From: Prevotellaceae bacterium
GTDB lineage: Bacteria; Bacteroidota; Bacteroidia; Bacteroidales; Bacteroidaceae
NCBI GenBank assembly: GCA_019420585.1
Contig: JAHZGX010000014.1
Location: 38,150-102,149 of the forward strand
Direction: 5' to 3'
Length of the DNA stretch: 64,000 nt
Shown: positions 25,841 to 35,129 of the stretch, one piece after another
Layout: each line of letters opens with the position of its first letter
Numbering within the stretch: the first letter of the stretch is position 1
Made by a program: the position numbers and the translations under genes
The notes under the pieces: generated by a model
Databases searched by the model: none
What the model was told of the DNA's origin: nothing
The model's input: the letters and a program-made list of their open reading frames with translations, nothing else

Positions 25841-26503
25841 TCAATGTGTTCTCATGAATGTGCAGATGTCCGAGGGCTTTTCCATCAGTGTGGTGGCACC
25901 GTGACGGAGCAGGAACTCCCTGTCCCTGAAGCCCCACAGGACAGACAGGCACGTCAAGCCGGCAGCCTTGGCCGTGAGTATGTCCACGTCAGAGTCCCCC
26001 ACGTAGACGCTTTCTGCTGCCTCCACGCCCAGTTCCCTCATGGCCTCCATGACCATGTCCGGCGCAGGCTTGCGCCTTACTCCCGTGTGCTCGCCGATAG
26101 CCACCTTCACGTGAGGTGTGAAATGCTCTCTGTGCATCACGCTCACGCCGGCCTGCAGTTTGTTGCTCACGATGCCCATCAGGTAGCCTTCCGCATCCAG
26201 TTCGGCCAGCATTTCCCGTATGCCCGGGTAGGGGGCAGTGTGGTCCATGCAGTGCTTCACATAGTAGGAACGGAACTCCTGCAGGCAACGGTCGGCATCT
26301 TCCTGTGCAGTCCCCTCGGGCACGGCCCGCTCGATAAGCATCCGCACGCCGTTGCCTACGAATTTCCTTACCTCGTCCAGACTCCTTTCCGGCCAACCCA
26401 TGAGCCTCAGCGCATGGTTCGTTCCCAGCCACAGGTCTTGCAGAGAGTCCGTCAGCGTGCCGTCCAAATCAAATATCAGTGCCTTGTATTTCTTCATGTC
26501 CAT
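25841..26503 (-). CDS. HAD-superfamily phosphatase, phosphoglycolate phosphatase-like
   Basis: The 220-residue protein carries all HAD motifs: FDLDGTLTDS (Asp nucleophile) at the start, VSNK in motif II, and GDSDVDILTAKAAG in motif IV. The cap inserts early, as in the PGP/Gph subgroup. The likely substrate is a small phosphate ester; phosphoglycolate is only one option. An ATG two codons later (26497) is an equally good start. It lies just upstream of GH30 on the same strand and could share its message. Confidence 0.87.
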   Translation of the reverse strand: MDMKKYKALIFDLDGTLTDSLQDLWLGTNHALRLMGWPERSLDEVRKFVGNGVRMLIERAVPEGTAQEDADRCLQEFRSYYVKHCMDHTAPYPGIREMLAELDAEGYLMGIVSNKLQAGVSVMHREHFTPHVKVAIGEHTGVRRKPAPDMVMEAMRELGVEAAESVYVGDSDVDILTAKAAGLTCLSVLWGFRDREFLLRHGATTLMEKPSDICTFMRTH

Positions 26504-27011
26504 GGCGCGGGAGCAGTGTCCCGCTTGTTTCCTGTGGGCTAAGGTACTGCTTTTTCACGTGATTCCAATGCTGCCCGTGCGTTTTTTCCACTTCGCCCAG
26601 TTTCTTCTTCGGCTAGGAAATGCTCCCGCCAGCCTCCGGCTCACGACTCCTCCCACCTCTTCCTCCCTTCCCCCTCCGCTTTTTCCCTCTAGTTATACGC
26701 GCTTCCTGCCGGTGTGAATTTGTTTTTCTTTACATACTCAGGCATCTCGCAAACTACCCAATTTTATGTTTCCAGTTAGGAAAAAATTTTTCTCCAACTG
26801 GATTTATATTTTTTCCTAGGCAGGCACTTTTCGCACTTTTCGCACTTTACTTCTGAAATCTTGATAATATAAAGATGCAAGGGCACGGCATTACGGTGAT
26901 GGTGGCAGGAAGCAAGATACTTCTGCCCCGGCACGTTGCGTACATGCTGCATATCTTTCACCTCCGTGTAAATACCTGCCTTGCCGGAGGAATTCTCTCG
27001 TTGAAAATGGG
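26504..27011. other. Intergenic region with the second phased CCAACTGG repeat
   Basis: No credible gene lies in these 508 bases. The CCAACTGG-type repeat occupies 26772-26801, with A/T tracts around it, and a -7 promoter box for the asparaginase begins at 27012. Confidence 0.55.
26772..26801. repeat. Phased CCAACTGG repeat, copy 2 of 3
   Basis: CCAGTTAG at 26772-26779 and CCAACTGG at 26794-26801 are 22 bp apart with an A6T5 tract between them. A degenerate third unit (CCTAGGCAG) begins about 22 bp further on. Confidence 0.7.
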
Positions 27012-27019
27012 TAAATTTG
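27012..27019 (+). promoter_or_regulatory. Possible -7 box near the asparaginase start
   Basis: TAAATTTG fits TAnnTTTG but ends only 4 bases before the first ATG (27024). If used, translation would be leaderless or start at the later ATG at 27069. Confidence 0.4.
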
Positions 27020-27023
27020 CAGC

Positions 27024-28112
27024 ATGACAGAATCATCTCACGCACATGGCAGACAGAGAACTGCCGCAATGCCCGGGCCGCGCAGGGTATTGCTGATATA
27101 CACGGGAGGCACCATAGGCATGGGGTGCAACGCGCAGACCGGTGCACTGGAGCCTCTGGACTTCCGTCACTTGATGGACAACCTGTATGAACTGCGCTCG
27201 CTCAATACCGAGGTGGACACTTATTCGCTGCCTCACCCCATCGACTCCAGCAACATGAATCCCCAGCATTGGGGGCGTCTGGCACGCATCGTGGCCGACC
27301 GCTACAACGTGTATGATGGTTTCGTCATCCTGCATGGCACCGACACCATGGCCTATACCTCGTCGGCCTTGAGCTTCATGTTGCGCAATCTGTCCAAGCC
27401 TGTCATCCTGACGGGAAGCCAGTTGCCCATCGGCTTGCCGCGCACGGATGCCAAGGAAAACCTGCTCACCAGCATTGAACTTGCGGCTGCCTGTGACGAT
27501 GAGGGGCGTGCACGTGTGCCTGAGGTGTGTGTGTACTTCAACGGGCACCTGCTCCGCGGCAACCGTGCAACGAAGCAGAATGCCGAGGGGTTCAACGCTT
27601 TTGAGTCGTTCAACTACCCTCATCTGTGCGATGCGGGTGTCTCCTTTACCTTCCGCACCCACCATATCCTGCGCCCGGATTACCATCTGCCGCTTGAGGT
27701 ACTGACGGACATGAACCCTTACGTGGTGGTGTTCTCGCTCTTCCCCGGCATTCAGGAGTGCATTGTGAAGCATGTGCTGGACGCACCCGAACTGCGCGGC
27801 ATTGTCATACGCAGTTTTGGGGCGGGAAACGCTCCCCAAAGCCCGTGGGTGCTTAGGCAACTGCGCAATGCCTCTGACCGTGGTGTGACCATTGTCAATA
27901 TCAGTCAGTGTGAGACGGGTTGCGTGGAGATGGGGCTGTACACATCGGGCGTGCAGTTGCAGGAAGTGGGCGTTGTGAGTGGGTATGACAGTACGGTGGA
28001 GGCGGCCGTGACCAAGTTGATGCACCTGAATGCCCGCCATGCCGATGCCGACATGGTGCGCGCGCTCATGGGAAAGTCACTTTGCGGGGAGATAACCGCG
28101 CCGGAAGCATAG
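27024..28112 (+). CDS. ansA: Type I L-asparaginase
   Basis: The enzyme hydrolyses L-asparagine to aspartate and ammonia. The first catalytic Thr is in LLIYTGGTIGMG, and the second group HGTDTMAYTSSALSF near residue 100 carries the Thr-Asp pair. No signal peptide is seen, consistent with the cytoplasmic type I enzyme. It is 362 residues from the ATG at 27024, but the family usually begins close to the LLIYTGG strand, so the ATG at 27069 may be the real start. The VanX-like gene follows after 15 bases. Confidence 0.92.
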   Translation: MTESSHAHGRQRTAAMPGPRRVLLIYTGGTIGMGCNAQTGALEPLDFRHLMDNLYELRSLNTEVDTYSLPHPIDSSNMNPQHWGRLARIVADRYNVYDGFVILHGTDTMAYTSSALSFMLRNLSKPVILTGSQLPIGLPRTDAKENLLTSIELAAACDDEGRARVPEVCVYFNGHLLRGNRATKQNAEGFNAFESFNYPHLCDAGVSFTFRTHHILRPDYHLPLEVLTDMNPYVVVFSLFPGIQECIVKHVLDAPELRGIVIRSFGAGNAPQSPWVLRQLRNASDRGVTIVNISQCETGCVEMGLYTSGVQLQEVGVVSGYDSTVEAAVTKLMHLNARHADADMVRALMGKSLCGEITAPEA

Positions 28113-28127
28113 GCCAACAATACGGAT

Positions 28128-28871
28128 ATGAAAGGAGAAGGCATGGTAAGGCAAGAGTCGCTGGCGGGAATGATGGGTACGGGCAAGGGATGCGCCCATT
28201 GGACGTGGGTTCTGTTCGTCTCCGTGCTGTTGCTTGCTTCCTTGCCCGTGCAGGCGCAGAAGAGTGCCACGGCGCAGAGCATGGAGAAGCAGGGCATGGT
28301 GGACATTGCCGGGCTGGACAGCACCATACAGGTAAGCCTCATGTATAGCCGTGCCGACAATTTCACGGGGCAGGTGCTCTACACCGACCTGCGTGAGGCA
28401 CTGCTTCATCCGCTTGCAGCCAAGGCTCTGTGCCGGGCGCAGCATCTGCTCAAGAGCCGCAGGCCCGACTTGTCACTGAAGATATTTGATGCCACACGCC
28501 CCATGTCCGTCCAGGCGAAGATGTGGCGCACGGTGGCAGGTACGCCCCAGCAGAATTATGTGAGTAACCCGAAAAATGGCGGCGGACTGCACAACTATGG
28601 CATGGCGGTGGACATCACGCTCTGTGACGCGCAGACGGGTGACACCCTGGACATGGGCACGCGGGTTGACCATTTGGGGAGCGAGGCTCATATCGACCAG
28701 GAGGATGCCTTGGTGCGCAAGGGCATCATCAGCCGTGAGGCACAGCAGAACCGCCTGTTGCTGCGCTCGGTGCTGCGTGAGGCGGGCTTCACGCCCCTGC
28801 GTACAGAGTGGTGGCACTTCAACCTCATCACCCGTGCCCAGGCGAGAGCCCGCTATAAGGTGATACGCTGA
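28128..28871 (+). CDS. Secreted D-Ala-D-Ala dipeptidase (VanX/DdpX-like, M15D)
   Basis: The 247-residue protein has a signal peptide ending around residue 44 (LLLASLPVQAQ). The zinc-peptidase motifs are GLHNYGMAVDITL (His and Asp ligands) and EWWHFN (catalytic Glu and third ligand), as in VanX. FDATRPMSVQ supplies the conserved Arg. VanX-type enzymes cut D-Ala-D-Ala; outside vancomycin clusters they are thought to recycle or scavenge the dipeptide. No vanH/A genes are nearby, so a resistance role is unlikely. Confidence 0.9.
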   Translation: MKGEGMVRQESLAGMMGTGKGCAHWTWVLFVSVLLLASLPVQAQKSATAQSMEKQGMVDIAGLDSTIQVSLMYSRADNFTGQVLYTDLREALLHPLAAKALCRAQHLLKSRRPDLSLKIFDATRPMSVQAKMWRTVAGTPQQNYVSNPKNGGGLHNYGMAVDITLCDAQTGDTLDMGTRVDHLGSEAHIDQEDALVRKGIISREAQQNRLLLRSVLREAGFTPLRTEWWHFNLITRAQARARYKVIR

Positions 28872-28936
28872 GCCCTTCCAGAGTGATTCCATGAAAAGCG
28901 TTGTCCTGCCAAGGACAGGCACGTGCGCATTTCCAC

Positions 28937-29752
28937 TCAGTGCCCTTTCTTCACGAATTCCACACAAAGGTGTGCCACTTGTGCCTCCATGCCGCCAAAG
29001 CTGTGGACGGCTCGGGGCAGGATGGTGATGCGGCTCTTGCGGCTTTCTTCGTGGAAGCGCAGTCCGTAAGTGTAGGGCACAATGCGGTCGGCCTCACCGT
29101 GTATTACCAACTGAGGCCCTCTGTAGGTGCGTGCGGTCTCATAGATGGGTAGCGATACGGCTGTGCGCACGAACTCTCCTCCCAGCATGCGCCCGCCTCC
29201 CATCTGGATGCATTCAGGTGGGTCTTGCGGGTCATATTGTGCACCCAGGGTATTGCCCCGCAGGGCATCATCGCGCAGCACGGCGGCCGGAGCCAGCAGT
29301 ATGCGGCCGGCCACTTGCCTTTTGCCCATTATGGCCGATGCCATGGCGGTTACCACGCCACCTTGGGAATGCCCTGCCAGAATGATTTTTCCCACCCAGG
29401 GAAGATTCTGTGCGTAGGCCACCACCCGCCTGGCATCCTCGATTTCGTTGGGCACGGTCATGTCCTGGAAACGCCCCTCGCTCTGTCCATGCCCGTTGAA
29501 GTCGAATCGCAGCGAGGCTATGCCGTTGGCCTCAAGGCTGTCGGCCAGCAGCCGTAGCAGGAAGCCTTCCTTGTCGGCAGTGAATCCGTGGCAGATGATG
29601 ACCATGGGCATCCGGCCTTGCTTGTGGCTGTCCGGTTTCTGAATGACGGCCGACAGCCGTCCGTGGTGGCCTTGGATGTCCACGGGGATGAGTTCTGCGC
29701 GTGCCGTCGTGGCAAGGAGAATCAGGAAGAAAAGAAAGAAAAACTGCTTCAT
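28937..29752 (-). CDS. Secreted alpha/beta hydrolase
   Basis: The 271-residue protein has a cleavable signal (FFLFFLILLATTARA) and an alpha/beta-hydrolase fold. The nucleophile elbow is GHSQGG, the oxyanion region HGFTADKEG, the acid is in HGEADRIVPY and the catalytic His in RAVHSFGG near the end. This pattern fits the esterase/peptidase-like group with unknown natural substrate. It lies downstream of the GH2 gene on the same strand but a strong terminator separates them. Confidence 0.88.
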   Translation of the reverse strand: MKQFFFLFFLILLATTARAELIPVDIQGHHGRLSAVIQKPDSHKQGRMPMVIICHGFTADKEGFLLRLLADSLEANGIASLRFDFNGHGQSEGRFQDMTVPNEIEDARRVVAYAQNLPWVGKIILAGHSQGGVVTAMASAIMGKRQVAGRILLAPAAVLRDDALRGNTLGAQYDPQDPPECIQMGGGRMLGGEFVRTAVSLPIYETARTYRGPQLVIHGEADRIVPYTYGLRFHEESRKSRITILPRAVHSFGGMEAQVAHLCVEFVKKGH

Positions 29753-29763
29753 GTGTTGTGCTG

Positions 29764-29797
29764 AAAAAGTTTCGCCTGGCGGTTGACCAGGCGAAAC
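29764..29797 (-). terminator. Rho-independent terminator after the GH2 gene
   Basis: GTTTCGCCTGG (29769-29779) pairs perfectly with 29787-29797 around a 7-base loop. On the minus strand the stem is followed by TTTTT (29768-29764). Confidence 0.93.
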
Positions 29798-29829
29798 GGG
29801 TGTGTCTTATGTGTGTACTGATTGGCTCG

Positions 29830-32800
29830 TCACTCTGCCAGAACGGTAAACTCTGCACCGCTGGCAAAGTCGTTGCCCTGATGGTTGGAGAGCGCAGTGA
29901 AGCGCAGGTACCGTGCCTGCTGAGGCTTGCTGAAGAGCACGCGTTTCTCCTTGAGGTTCTTCTCAAACGCCCCTTCGACCACTGTCTCTGACCAGTTCTT
30001 GCCGTCCATGCTCACCTGCACCTTGTATTCCTTGATGTTTCCGTTGCTTCCGCCGTCCTGCCTGGGCAGGTAGGTGAAGCCCTTGATGGTCTTCTTCTCC
30101 CCGCAGTCGAAGTCCACCCAGTGGGGGAATTTGGGCACGGTGATGCTGTACATCGTGTGCCAGATGGTTGAGGGGTCGCCATCCACCAGGTTGCTGGCCA
30201 CCTCACCGCTCGGGTCTTCCTCGGAACTCACGTAGGCAACGGTCACCGGCACACTCTCCACGCGCTCGTAGGTGACGGAGGTCTTCAGTTTCTCCTGTCC
30301 CTCGTACCAGGCCGTCACGGTGCCGCCCTCGCGCATGTCGATGGTCAGGGGCTTGTCTCCGGCCTTGTGGGTGAGTACCTTGGCCTTGCCCTTCTTGGTG
30401 CCGGGTGTATCCAGGGTGTAGTGTATGTCGCTGGGGGTGGCGGTTTGCGTGTCGCCTGTCACCGTTGCCACGCCGGCACGGTCACGGGTGATGGTGAGCG
30501 GGCACTCTTGGCTGAGGGTCACGTGGGAGTTGTTTGCCAGGTCGGTGCCGGCCTTCACAGGTCGTATGATAAACTTCATCTGATGGCGGTCGCCCATCAC
30601 CCTGTCACGCTCCAGAGGACCGCCTTGTCCGCAACTGTTGCCGCCAAGTCCGGTCACCTGGCAGTCCAGGTGCAGGTAGTTGGCATTGCTTTGGGGCAGT
30701 TCGTGCGGGTGTGCGGCCAAGGTCATCTGCAGCGCGCTCCAGGGAAGTGCAGAGGCGCTCATGTGCCCCGATGCTATGAACTGGACTCCTTGGTGGTTGC
30801 GGTCGGTGAGGGCACACCAGCGCACATCCTCGCGGTTGCCCATGCTCTGGGGCTTGGGGAACTGGACAAACTGCTCGTCCACCGTGCTCCGGTACAATCC
30901 CACGAAGGAGCCTGTCTTGCGGTCGGCGTAGTTGTTGAGGGGGCCGCGGCCGAAATAAGTGTAATCGGAATACTCCCTGGGCAACTTCATCACATAGCCC
31001 AGACGGGGGAGCACAAGCCCCGGGTCGCTGGACACAATGCTGCTGGCTATGCCAACGGAGCCATCGGCGTAAATGGTGTAAGTGAGCGTGCTGAGGAAAT
31101 GGAAGTCGTTTTCTGTGAGTTCCCGCACATCCTTGACGGTAACGAAGGGGTTGCCGGCCTTGCCGGGACGGCGCTCCAGCCTGCCCTCATGCGTGCCTTG
31201 GCTCAGGATGCGGTAAGTGACGCTCACCGTCCCGTCCTGACCTTGCTGTACCACGGGCAAGCCTTGGGCGCGGTGTGCAAGGCAATGGAGTCCGTTCTTG
31301 AACCATGCATCGCGGGCCCAGTTGTCATTGTCGGTCGGAGCACGCAGGGCATCCAGTTGCGGACCGCAGCCCACGGTCAGTACTTCCTTCCCGCCGTAGG
31401 TCAGGCATCTGATGCTTCCACTGGCATTGTCCAACTGCACCCTGAAGCCTTCGCCGCTCACCTCAACATACTGGCTGTCCTGCTTAAGGTTCACGGGTTG
31501 ACCTTTTCCTGCTGCATCGGCGATGTCACGGCAGGGTGCGGGAGCCTGGTAGTCACGCATGTCTATCTGCTCGGCCATCTGCTCGTAGCCCTTCTTTCCC
31601 CAAGGCATATCCTGCCTGAGGCAGAACTTGATGGTGGTGAGCGCATCGGGCATGGTGCATGCTCCGGCGGGCATGGGCACGGTTACGGAGTCGCGCGCGG
31701 CCAGTCCGCTCACTCCTTCCAGTTTGCCGCTGGCTATCTCGCGGCCGTCCACCTCGGTGCAGAAGGTCACGTCATAGTTCAGGGGCGTGAAGTAGTTCTT
31801 GTTGAAGATGACCAGTGAGCTACCATCGGATGTGGCGTGCACGCCTACGTTCTGGTACACCTTCTTCACCTCGTAATACTGTGGCTTGGGGCTGAGGTCG
31901 GGCAGCATGATGCCGTTCATGCAGAACATGCCGTCGTTTGGCCAGTCGCCATGGTCGCCTCCGTAGCCCATGTAGCGGGTTCCGCCGGACGTATAGGTGT
32001 CGATGGCTTGGTCTACCCAGTCCCAGATGGCTCCTCCGCACAGGAAGTTGGTGCTCTCGATGGCGTCCCAGTAGTCCACCAGGTTGCCCAACGAGTTGCC
32101 CATGGAGTGGGCGTATTCCGATATGTGGAAGGGATACTTCACTCCGCCTTTGCCCTTGACCACGTATTGCACCCATGACACGCTGGGGTACTGGTTGGAG
32201 CCCATGTCCACGATGGCGTTGTTGCGCTCGTATTGCACGGGGCGGCTTGTGTCGTAGGCCTTGATGGCCTCGTAGGCAGCCACGAAGTTGTCGCCCGGTC
32301 CTGCCTCGTTGCCAAGCGACCAGATGACGATGCTGGGATGGTTGACATGGGCATGCACCATCTCCATGTTGCGCGCCACGTGTGCGGCCTTCCACTCGGC
32401 CGGATGCGAGAGCGACTCCTTGCCGTAGTAATACTCGTGGCTTTCGATGTTGCACTCGTCCTCCAGGTAGAGGCCGTACTTGTCGGAGAGATAGTACCAG
32501 TAAGGGTCGTTGCTGTAATGCGATAGGCGCACGTGGTTGATGTTGCCCTGTTTCATGAGCATCACCTCGCGCTCCATCTGCTCGTGTGAGATTGCGTGTC
32601 CGGTGGAGGGATTCGTCTCATGGCGGTTCACACCTTTCAGTTTCACCGGCTTGCCGTTTACGTAGAAGTACCGTCCGGCCAGGCGGAACTCGTCTTCCTC
32701 GGCCTTTGTGTCGCGTATCTCCACGGTGCGCACGCCAAAGTAGGTACTTGTGCAGTCGAGCGTGCGTCCTTTCTTGTCCTTCAGCGTGGTCACCAGCACG

Positions 32801-33864
32801 TATCTCCAGGGCTCCTCGGCACTCCACATGCGCGGGTTCTTGATCACGATGATGCCGTCCTCGGCGATGTCTCTCGCAGAGGCTGCAAGGGGCTCCGTCT
32901 CGTCGGTATAGAGCCTTACGGGATAGACCTCATGGTTGATGGTGTATTCGGGAGTCTTCTTGCCCAGCGAGCGCACCTGCACGTCGACCCTGACTCTGGC
33001 CTCGCCGGCATCTGCGCGCTGTGTCCTCACTGCCATGTCGCGTATCTGCACCTCGGGCATGGCCGTCAGGTAAGTGCTGCGTATGATGCCCGGCAGGCGG
33101 AACATGTCCTGTGCCTCCAGGAATGAGCCGTCGCTGTTGCGGTACACTTCAACTGCCACTGTGTTCTCCCCTTTCTGCAGGTATGGGGTGACGTCGAACG
33201 AGGCTGTGTTGCGGCTGTTCTTGCTGAAGCCCACGTAACGGCCGTTGAGCCACAGGTAGAAGAAACTGTCCACGCCATCGAAGTTGATGTAGATGTGCCT
33301 GCCTTTCCATTCCTTGGGAACCGTGAAGGTGCGGCGGTAGGAGCCCACTTCGTTGCGGTGCCTGTAGGTGGTGTAGCGCTCGTCCTTCGGCTGTCGCATC
33401 ACTCCCTCTTTCCAGTCGCCCTCCTTCACTTCATGGTAGAAGATGACGGGCTGGTTCACATATACGGGCACGCCCCACTTCATGGAGCCGTCCTTGCCCA
33501 GCCCTTGCACGTTCCAGCAGCCGGGCACCTGTATGTCGTCCCATGCGGAGGTGTCGAACGCGGGCTGGTGGAAGTCCTTTGGCCGCTGCTCGGGTGTGGC
33601 CACCCAGTGGAACTTCCACGTGCCGTCCAGACTTTGGTAGTAGGGGCTTCCTCCGGGAAGTACTCCCTTGGCCTCCTCCACGGACGCGAAGGGAAACATG
33701 TAGGCGCGCGGCTGCTCCTTGTTGAGCGACAGGCGCGAGGGGGCTTGCCACTCAGTGCCATCCGGGCAGGTGGCTTCTCCGTAGAGGAATCCCTCCAAGG
33801 GCTGTTCCTCGGCCATCAGGGCGACGGATGCCGCGATGGCCAGTGTTGTCAACAGTTTTCTCAT
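29830..33864 (-). CDS. Secreted multidomain GH2 beta-galactosidase with C-terminal F5/8-type carbohydrate-binding domain
   Basis: I start at 33864 (MRKLLTTLAIAASVALMA, a signal peptide); an in-frame ATG at 33945 would run through the promoter. The 1344-residue enzyme has the GH2 sugar-binding domain (about 60-220), Ig-like domain, TIM barrel with acid/base Glu in SLGNEAG and nucleophile Glu in ISEYAHSMGN, and the LacZ small-chain domain. It then adds a chitobiase-like Ig domain (about 1090-1180) and an F5/8 type C (discoidin) domain to the end. These extra domains suggest attack on complex glycans such as host glycoproteins rather than free lactose. Confidence 0.94.
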   Translation of the reverse strand: MRKLLTTLAIAASVALMAEEQPLEGFLYGEATCPDGTEWQAPSRLSLNKEQPRAYMFPFASVEEAKGVLPGGSPYYQSLDGTWKFHWVATPEQRPKDFHQPAFDTSAWDDIQVPGCWNVQGLGKDGSMKWGVPVYVNQPVIFYHEVKEGDWKEGVMRQPKDERYTTYRHRNEVGSYRRTFTVPKEWKGRHIYINFDGVDSFFYLWLNGRYVGFSKNSRNTASFDVTPYLQKGENTVAVEVYRNSDGSFLEAQDMFRLPGIIRSTYLTAMPEVQIRDMAVRTQRADAGEARVRVDVQVRSLGKKTPEYTINHEVYPVRLYTDETEPLAASARDIAEDGIIVIKNPRMWSAEEPWRYVLVTTLKDKKGRTLDCTSTYFGVRTVEIRDTKAEEDEFRLAGRYFYVNGKPVKLKGVNRHETNPSTGHAISHEQMEREVMLMKQGNINHVRLSHYSNDPYWYYLSDKYGLYLEDECNIESHEYYYGKESLSHPAEWKAAHVARNMEMVHAHVNHPSIVIWSLGNEAGPGDNFVAAYEAIKAYDTSRPVQYERNNAIVDMGSNQYPSVSWVQYVVKGKGGVKYPFHISEYAHSMGNSLGNLVDYWDAIESTNFLCGGAIWDWVDQAIDTYTSGGTRYMGYGGDHGDWPNDGMFCMNGIMLPDLSPKPQYYEVKKVYQNVGVHATSDGSSLVIFNKNYFTPLNYDVTFCTEVDGREIASGKLEGVSGLAARDSVTVPMPAGACTMPDALTTIKFCLRQDMPWGKKGYEQMAEQIDMRDYQAPAPCRDIADAAGKGQPVNLKQDSQYVEVSGEGFRVQLDNASGSIRCLTYGGKEVLTVGCGPQLDALRAPTDNDNWARDAWFKNGLHCLAHRAQGLPVVQQGQDGTVSVTYRILSQGTHEGRLERRPGKAGNPFVTVKDVRELTENDFHFLSTLTYTIYADGSVGIASSIVSSDPGLVLPRLGYVMKLPREYSDYTYFGRGPLNNYADRKTGSFVGLYRSTVDEQFVQFPKPQSMGNREDVRWCALTDRNHQGVQFIASGHMSASALPWSALQMTLAAHPHELPQSNANYLHLDCQVTGLGGNSCGQGGPLERDRVMGDRHQMKFIIRPVKAGTDLANNSHVTLSQECPLTITRDRAGVATVTGDTQTATPSDIHYTLDTPGTKKGKAKVLTHKAGDKPLTIDMREGGTVTAWYEGQEKLKTSVTYERVESVPVTVAYVSSEEDPSGEVASNLVDGDPSTIWHTMYSITVPKFPHWVDFDCGEKKTIKGFTYLPRQDGGSNGNIKEYKVQVSMDGKNWSETVVEGAFEKNLKEKRVLFSKPQQARYLRFTALSNHQGNDFASGAEFTVLAE

Positions 33865-34359
33865 GAATATAGTGTTGTGGAATTTGTTAGCAGATGCTTG
33901 CCTCCGGTCCTGCATCCCTGCGGGTTCGGGCGGCCTTATGCCCACAAAGATAGATATTTATGATGAAAGGAGGCTCATAATCCGGCGGGAAATCGGGCGG
34001 GAGGCGCGAAACTGTGCCTCGGCACCTCGCCTTTTGAAGCCCGAGCGTGGCGCGGATGCGGTTGGGCGGGTTCCGGGATGCAGGCGTGTGGCCGTGCTGG
34101 TGTCCGCCTGCATCCCCCGGGGCGTGGATGCGCGGCTTGGCGGATGGCGGCCGGCATCTTCCGGGGCGTGGCGGTGTGCGGCCAAATTTCCCTGCGGCGG
34201 GAATTAAGGCTGCAAAAGTGGGTCGCGTGTCGAATCTTATCGCTGATGTTGTCAAGCCGCGCCGTGGATTGCCTTGCCCGGCCCTGTGCCTCTGCAGGCA
34301 CGGGCGCATGCAATGCCGGATGCACGGGCGGCATCCCCGGACATTCCATTTGGACAGGC
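33865..34359. other. Intergenic region between the divergent GH2 and AgaI-like genes
   Basis: It holds a minus-strand -7 box (33945-33952) for the GH2 gene and a long GC-rich hairpin. In the hairpin GGGATGCAGGCG at 34075-34086 pairs with 34105-34116, and flanking CCGG extends the stem. No convincing gene is present. Confidence 0.55.
33945..33952 (-). promoter_or_regulatory. Bacteroidota -7 box for the GH2 gene
   Basis: The minus strand reads TATCTTTG, matching TAnnTTTG, 80 bases before the GH2 start. A clear -33 TTTG is not visible. Confidence 0.5.
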
Positions 34360-35088
34360 ATGATGAAGATAACCGTATGTGAGAACGAGGGCCGCTTCGA
34401 CTGCACGGCTGCCTGGAGAATCGTGGGCCAGGTGCTGGCCAAGCCTGCCAGCGTGATTGGGCTCTCCACAGGGCGCACGACCAGGAACCTGCACTTGCAG
34501 GTGGGCAGGATGTGGCGGGAGATGTCCTTCGACGTGACGAGGGTCACGTTCTTCGGACTTGACGAGGTGGTCAACGTGCCGCGCACCTACAAGGGTGCCT
34601 GTTACCGGATGCTGCATGATGAACTGACCGACCACCTGGGGCTGCCCGACGACCAGTTGCTCATGCTCCCCACAAGCAGCAACGACTTCCCGGAGGCCTG
34701 CAGGCGGTTCCGTGCCGAACTGGCGCGGCGCGGCGGCGCGGACCTGCTGATGCTGGGGCTGGGCGAGAACGGGCACCTGGGGTTCAACCAGCCGGGGACG
34801 CCCTTTGAGATCGAGGCCCGGGTGGCGGAGATGGACGCGCAGTTGGAGGAGCGCATCCGCCGAGAGACGCAGACTCCGCCCGACATCCGCCTGGGGGGCG
34901 TGACGCTCGGGCTGAAGGACATCATGCATGCGCGCCGCATTGTGCTCGTGGCCAAGGGCAGGAACAAGGCGGACATCGTGCGGCAGATGCTGCGCGGCTC
35001 GGTAACCACGGACGTGCCCGCCTCCATCCTCCAGTTGCACCCTGCCTGCGAGTTCCTGCTCGACCGCGAATCCGCCGCCCTGCTCTGA
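34360..35088 (+). CDS. Amino-sugar-phosphate deaminase/isomerase of the NagB/AgaI family
   Basis: The 242-residue product aligns in my reading with AgaI (galactosamine-6-phosphate deaminase) better than NagB: LGLGENGHLGFNQPG, the LDAQ-type segment, VTLGLKDIMHARRIVLV and PASILQLHP. The enzyme opens and deaminates the hexosamine phosphate to a ketose phosphate and ammonia. The conserved Asp is in FFGLDEVV. The position equal to E. coli NagB Glu148 is Gln here (FNQPG). The start at 34360 (or 34363) is set by the family N-terminus. The DNA is strikingly GC-rich compared with most of the window. Confidence 0.82.
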   Translation: MMKITVCENEGRFDCTAAWRIVGQVLAKPASVIGLSTGRTTRNLHLQVGRMWREMSFDVTRVTFFGLDEVVNVPRTYKGACYRMLHDELTDHLGLPDDQLLMLPTSSNDFPEACRRFRAELARRGGADLLMLGLGENGHLGFNQPGTPFEIEARVAEMDAQLEERIRRETQTPPDIRLGGVTLGLKDIMHARRIVLVAKGRNKADIVRQMLRGSVTTDVPASILQLHPACEFLLDRESAALL

Positions 35089-35129
35089 CGCATCCATACA
35101 TTATATATATACGCATAAACCTGAAAACG

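Noticed and set aside
28128..28871. Vancomycin-resistance locus
   Set aside because: Only a VanX-like dipeptidase is present, with a signal peptide and without vanH, vanA/B or a two-component system.
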